From Gammaproteobacteria bacterium (lineage in GTDB: Bacteria; Pseudomonadota; Gammaproteobacteria; Pseudomonadales; Pseudohongiellaceae): a stretch of 9,482 bases of DNA. Below, one piece after another: positions 6,198-9,482 of this stretch; position 1 is the first letter of the stretch, and each line of letters begins with the position of its first letter. Location of the stretch: the NCBI GenBank assembly GCA_002719575.1, contig PBHS01000003.1, positions 23,923-33,404 of the forward strand. The letters are read 5' to 3'. Made by a program: the position numbers and the translations under genes. The notes beneath the pieces were generated by a model. That model was not told the DNA's origin and ran no database searches. It saw only the letters and a program-made list of their open reading frames with translations.

Positions 6198-7436
6198 CTA
6201 AGCGGTTCGAACAGTGCCCAGCAGGCTCTCTGAATAATCCTTCTCCTCAATAGGCCAGTGCAGCAGGGCTGCTACGACACCTAGAAAGATGCCGGCATAC
6301 CAGATGCCATTATAAGATGCGTACTGCTCGTAGAGCCAAGCTCCGAGCCACACACCGGCGAAACTCCCTACTTGATGGCTGAGGAAGACAATGCCGTAAA
6401 GGAAGGACATGTATCGGGTGCCAAAAAAAAGTGCAACCAATCCAGATGTCGGGGGTACAGTTGCCAGCCACAGAAATCCCATGCCTGCGCTGAAAATCAT
6501 GATGCTCAAAATAGAAATTGGCATATCCAGGAATAAAGTGATTGCTACCACACGCCCTAGATAAACGGCGGTAAGCAATGCGCGCATAGAATTGGTGCCG
6601 CTCAACACTCCGGCGTAGTAGGCCCCGATCACATTGCAAAGACCTATCAGACTGATACTCCAGGCGCCAATCTGCGCTTCAAAGCCTAAGTCAACGACAT
6701 AACCGGGCATGTGCACAGTGATGAAGGCGACGTGGAATCCGCACACGAAAAATCCAAAAACCAGGAGGCGATAGGATTTGATCGAGCAGGCTCTCTGGGC
6801 GACCTCCTTCAGGCTGATCGACGCTTCATTATCTCTTTGTAAGCTTTCATTCGTCCCGCCAAATTTTGACAAAGGAATGCAAAATAGCGCCATCATAAAC
6901 GCACTGAGTCCGAGAAACTGTAAGGAGTGCATCCAACCAATGTGGTCAACTATATAAGCGATGGCAGGCACTACTAGAAACTGTCCAAAACTGCCTGAAG
7001 CAGTGCCAACGCCCAGAGCCCAGGCGCGCCTTTCCTCTGGAACTGCCCGGGCAATTGATGGCAGCACGATTCCGAAGGAGGTACCCGCAATACCTGCGCC
7101 AACAAGAAGTCCAGCGGTGCCAAGAATCTGACCTTCCGTGCTCGACACTGACATGCTAATGATACCGATTGCATACAGCACCACGCTCACCAGCAGTACT
7201 CGGAGGTTACCGTGTTTATCGGCCATTGCTCCAGCAATCATCGCGCACACTCCCCAGGATAAGTTCTGGACTGCTAGTGCGAGACCGAATACACCTCGCT
7301 CCCATTCTCTGGCCTCGGACAATGGGACCATGAAGAGGCCAAAACTAGCTCGATAGCCAAAGGACAGAATCAGCAGCAGGCAAGCGCTAGAAAGAACTAA
7401 TAGGTAGGTATGAGTTGTGGGCTTGACACTTTGCAT
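6198..7436 (-). CDS. MFS transporter, monocarboxylate / oxalate-formate antiporter type
   Basis: This is a 412-residue inner-membrane protein with about 12 hydrophobic segments in two halves around a polar central loop (about residues 192-220). The first half shows 'RASFGLFMVPLSEAREWERGVFG', here residues 29-51, typical of the MCT/OFA branch of the major facilitator superfamily. The loop between segments 2 and 3 carries 'GAMADKHGNLRV' at 69-80, the MFS motif A form G-x-x-x-D-x-x-G. Later segments include 'GVGTASGSFGQFLVVPAIA' and 'SHQVGSFAGVWLGAWLYE'. Members commonly move small carboxylates or other organic anions, but the substrate cannot be read from the sequence. The gene starts at an ATG with only a weak GAACAGAAA upstream. 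It follows selB after 130 bases and precedes the amidase by ten, so the MFS and amidase genes probably share a transcript. Confidence 0.9.
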   Translation of the reverse strand: MQSVKPTTHTYLLVLSSACLLLILSFGYRASFGLFMVPLSEAREWERGVFGLALAVQNLSWGVCAMIAGAMADKHGNLRVLLVSVVLYAIGIISMSVSSTEGQILGTAGLLVGAGIAGTSFGIVLPSIARAVPEERRAWALGVGTASGSFGQFLVVPAIAYIVDHIGWMHSLQFLGLSAFMMALFCIPLSKFGGTNESLQRDNEASISLKEVAQRACSIKSYRLLVFGFFVCGFHVAFITVHMPGYVVDLGFEAQIGAWSISLIGLCNVIGAYYAGVLSGTNSMRALLTAVYLGRVVAITLFLDMPISILSIMIFSAGMGFLWLATVPPTSGLVALFFGTRYMSFLYGIVFLSHQVGSFAGVWLGAWLYEQYASYNGIWYAGIFLGVVAALLHWPIEEKDYSESLLGTVRTA

Positions 7437-7566
7437 TTTCTGTTCAGGTTTGAAGTTCTACCAACTCTGCAGTCAAATTAGCGTCGCGTCATCGTAGCTT
7501 AGCCGAGAATTGCTCTTAAGAAAAATACAGTATGCTAATCATAAAACCTGCGCGGCTTGCTAAAGG
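7437..7566 (-). promoter_or_regulatory. selB-MFS intergenic region with a weak candidate promoter
   Basis: This 130-bp gap contains no gene or tRNA that I can see. On the minus strand TTAAGA (7519-7514) and TACGAT (7496-7491) are separated by 17 bases, and each matches sigma70 consensus at 4 of 6 positions. A competing TTGACT lies at 7476-7471 without a good -10 box. No clear stem followed by T-run ends selB, so read-through into the MFS gene is possible. Confidence 0.2.
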
Positions 7567-9482
7567 TCAGCCGAAAATGTTCTCTTTTAGCGTCCGAATG
7601 AGACGTGTATTGCCCTCTCGGCGGGTAAACCCTCTGGCGTCGAAGTACTCAAGGATCTCAATGCAGAGATTTCTTCCAATTCCGGAAGCGTCCCTGAACT
7701 CGACTACTGTAAAAGAACCTCCCTCGCTTTGGTTTGCCAGAGATTCAGTGAAGGACGCGAGTTCCGAGATAGTTTCTGGCAGGAAATGCCGATTGTCCGC
7801 AACCTGTATGACACTTCCAGACCTGCCTGCCTCTCTTAAAACGCTTCGCAGTGCTTTCAATGGGATGCCGCTCATCTCTTCTAATTCCAGAGTTCTGGGC
7901 GGAACTTTGCCGGCGTCTTTCAGCAACGGCTTTATTTTTTCTATAAACACACGTTGTTCCCGACTGAGTTGTACTTGATGATCGGGTAGATGAAACAGAG
8001 TCCCATTGAGTTTGATCAGACCGCGCGAGCGCATTAGCTCGAGCACTTGGCTGAGTATTTTGTGCGCGCCCGGCGAGTTAAGCAGGTTTGACAAAGCAGA
8101 TTCTGAGATGCCTGCTTCAGTCGGGCTTTCACTGTGGAAGTTGTTCAGCGAGATTTGTATGCGATCGCACCAGTTTTGATAATGCGATTGGGATATACAG
8201 TACCCCGTTTGTTTTTCATCCGACCTCAAGACAATTGGACGCGGGTTTACGGCAGCCAGCAGCTTCTCCAGAGAATCATGTTTCAGAGCATGATTGAGAC
8301 GAAACTGTTCGAGATTCACACCAAGTGTAGAAATTTTCAGTAAGTTTTTGAAAGCTGGCTGAGCTGGAAGATCGCCGGCAGCAATCAAGCTTAGCCGTGC
8401 TTCAGCGTTTCGACCGCGTCTGGGAACAAACAGGTCTACCACATGCCCTCCTGCGAGTGTTTTAGCAGCGGCCGGATCCCTAATAATGAAATGATCGCCA
8501 TAGGCGAGAGACAGAGGACTTGCACTTAGGATTTGGCAGTAGCCCAGCACGGGATCTAAGGACCGGATGTTAACCAGATAGTGTCCGCAACCATGATAGA
8601 GATGATATTGAGCGCCCGGTTTGAACCGATGCGAGAGCCCTGCGGTCTGAATGCGGCAATCAAACCGCGTTACATTGCGATGGATCTTATTATCCAGCAA
8701 CCAGTCACCCCGTTTGACGCTGGTCTGGTTGAGATTAATGTTGAGAGCAGCCCTTTGGCCTGAGCGCAGCGTTTGTATCGTATCCTGGTCTAGGCGAATG
8801 CTTCGCACCCGAGTAATTTCCCCACTGACCCCCTGTACGAGCTGATCGCCTGCACTGATTTGCCCCGAACGCAGACAACCCGTCACTACCGTGCCAATGC
8901 CCTTGACGTTGAAACTTCGGTCGATGAGAAAGCGTGCTTCTTGATCAAGTGGTTCTACTTCGCCTGAAAGTTTGTGCTCTGCCAGCGACATCAGATGGGA
9001 TTTGAGTTCAGAAATGCCCTCACCACTTATATTGCTCACTGGGAAGAAAACAGGAGCATTGAATCCAAAGGAAGTTAGGAATTCGGATAGTTGCTGCATC
9101 ACTGCCAAAATTCTATTTTCGTCAACCTTGTCAATTTTGGAGATTGCTATGGTCAGTTGCTTTATGCCCAGAAAACTTAAGATTGCGAGATGTTCGCGCG
9201 TTTGCGGCATGATGCCGTCATCTGAGGCAACAACTAATAGGGCTGAATCCACGCTGCTCACCCCTGCTAGCATGTTGTGGATGAAATCTGAGTGGCCGGG
9301 CACATCGACGAAGCCCAGTGTGACTTTTGAGGAGGTGACTTCGCTCTTTATCCAAAAGTGATGATAGGCGTAGCCAAGATTGATTGTCAGACCCCGCTCT
9401 TTTTCCGCTCGCAGCGTGTCTGTCTCCACCCCGGTGAGTTGCTTGACCAGCGCAGATTTTCCGTGATCAACATGACCAGCGG
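7567..9482 (-). CDS. selB: Selenocysteine-specific translation elongation factor SelB (5' end cut by the window)
   Basis: SelB is a GTPase that delivers Sec-tRNA(Sec) to ribosomes at UGA codons marked by a SECIS hairpin. The frame runs to the right edge and 637 residues are visible. E. coli SelB has MIIATAGHVDHGKT at its start, so only about five codons are missing. Visible motifs are P-loop GHVDHGKS (residues 2-9), G2 'RGLTINLGYAY' (about 30-39), G3 DVPGH (59-63), G4-like SKID (114-117) and G5-like 'VSNISGEG' (148-155). EF-Tu-like domain II follows at about 182-265 ('FNVKGIGTVVTG'), then domain III to about 355, then the C-terminal winged-helix array that binds the SECIS. The last winged helix has the signature 'FTVVEFRDASGIGRNL' and 'LEYFDARGFTRR'. 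No frameshift or internal stop is seen. selA is often directly upstream of selB and may lie beyond the right edge. Confidence 0.97.
   Translation of the reverse strand, partial: AGHVDHGKSALVKQLTGVETDTLRAEKERGLTINLGYAYHHFWIKSEVTSSKVTLGFVDVPGHSDFIHNMLAGVSSVDSALLVVASDDGIMPQTREHLAILSFLGIKQLTIAISKIDKVDENRILAVMQQLSEFLTSFGFNAPVFFPVSNISGEGISELKSHLMSLAEHKLSGEVEPLDQEARFLIDRSFNVKGIGTVVTGCLRSGQISAGDQLVQGVSGEITRVRSIRLDQDTIQTLRSGQRAALNINLNQTSVKRGDWLLDNKIHRNVTRFDCRIQTAGLSHRFKPGAQYHLYHGCGHYLVNIRSLDPVLGYCQILSASPLSLAYGDHFIIRDPAAAKTLAGGHVVDLFVPRRGRNAEARLSLIAAGDLPAQPAFKNLLKISTLGVNLEQFRLNHALKHDSLEKLLAAVNPRPIVLRSDEKQTGYCISQSHYQNWCDRIQISLNNFHSESPTEAGISESALSNLLNSPGAHKILSQVLELMRSRGLIKLNGTLFHLPDHQVQLSREQRVFIEKIKPLLKDAGKVPPRTLELEEMSGIPLKALRSVLREAGRSGSVIQVADNRHFLPETISELASFTESLANQSEGGSFTVVEFRDASGIGRNLCIEILEYFDARGFTRREGNTRLIRTLKENIFG

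Noticed and set aside
7443..7454. Inverted repeat TTCA-GGTT-TGAA just upstream of the MFS start
   Set aside because: Four-base arms are expected by chance at this frequency, and nothing else marks it as an operator.
7532..7978. Plus-strand open frame of 148 codons
   Set aside because: It lies mostly antisense to selB, whose protein is clearly conserved, and its translation shows no family features.

Overview
This window most resembles the chromosome of a Gram-negative bacterium, probably a marine-type gammaproteobacterium. The evidence is an outer-membrane lipoprotein amidase of the AmiD type, a bacterial SelB, Sec-type signal peptides and moderate GC content. The assignment is inferred from gene content; no rRNA or other phylogenetic marker is present. 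No IS element, tRNA, CRISPR array or phage gene was seen.

Layout, left to right. Positions 1-108 hold the first 36 codons of an unidentified minus-strand gene that runs off the left edge. Just upstream of it lies a very large minus-strand gene (131-4243) for a secreted protein of about 1370 residues built largely of beta-sandwich modules. A divergent intergenic region (4244-4476) separates it from a plus-strand gene (4477-5217) for a membrane-anchored or exported protein of the carboxymuconolactone decarboxylase (CMD/AhpD-like) superfamily. This region carries candidate promoters for both sides and a GntR/FCD-style inverted repeat, ATTGT-TG-ACAAT.

The rest is on the minus strand and reads right to left. 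It begins with selB, the selenocysteine-specific elongation factor, which is almost complete (7567-9482) and lacks only about the first five codons at the right edge. After a 130-bp gap comes an MFS transporter of the monocarboxylate/oxalate-formate type (6198-7436). Ten bases later an AmiD-like zinc N-acetylmuramoyl-L-alanine amidase lipoprotein begins (5249-6187). The amidase converges on the CMD gene with a 31-bp gap.

How the genes work together. The MFS and amidase genes are spaced as an operon. The giant secreted protein and the partial gene after it may form another. selB shows that the organism decodes UGA as selenocysteine, but no selenoprotein or selC is visible here. The least explained element is the giant secreted protein, with an aromatic-rich insert of about 237 residues between two related Ig-like modules. 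I found no clear evidence of a complete new multi-gene system.
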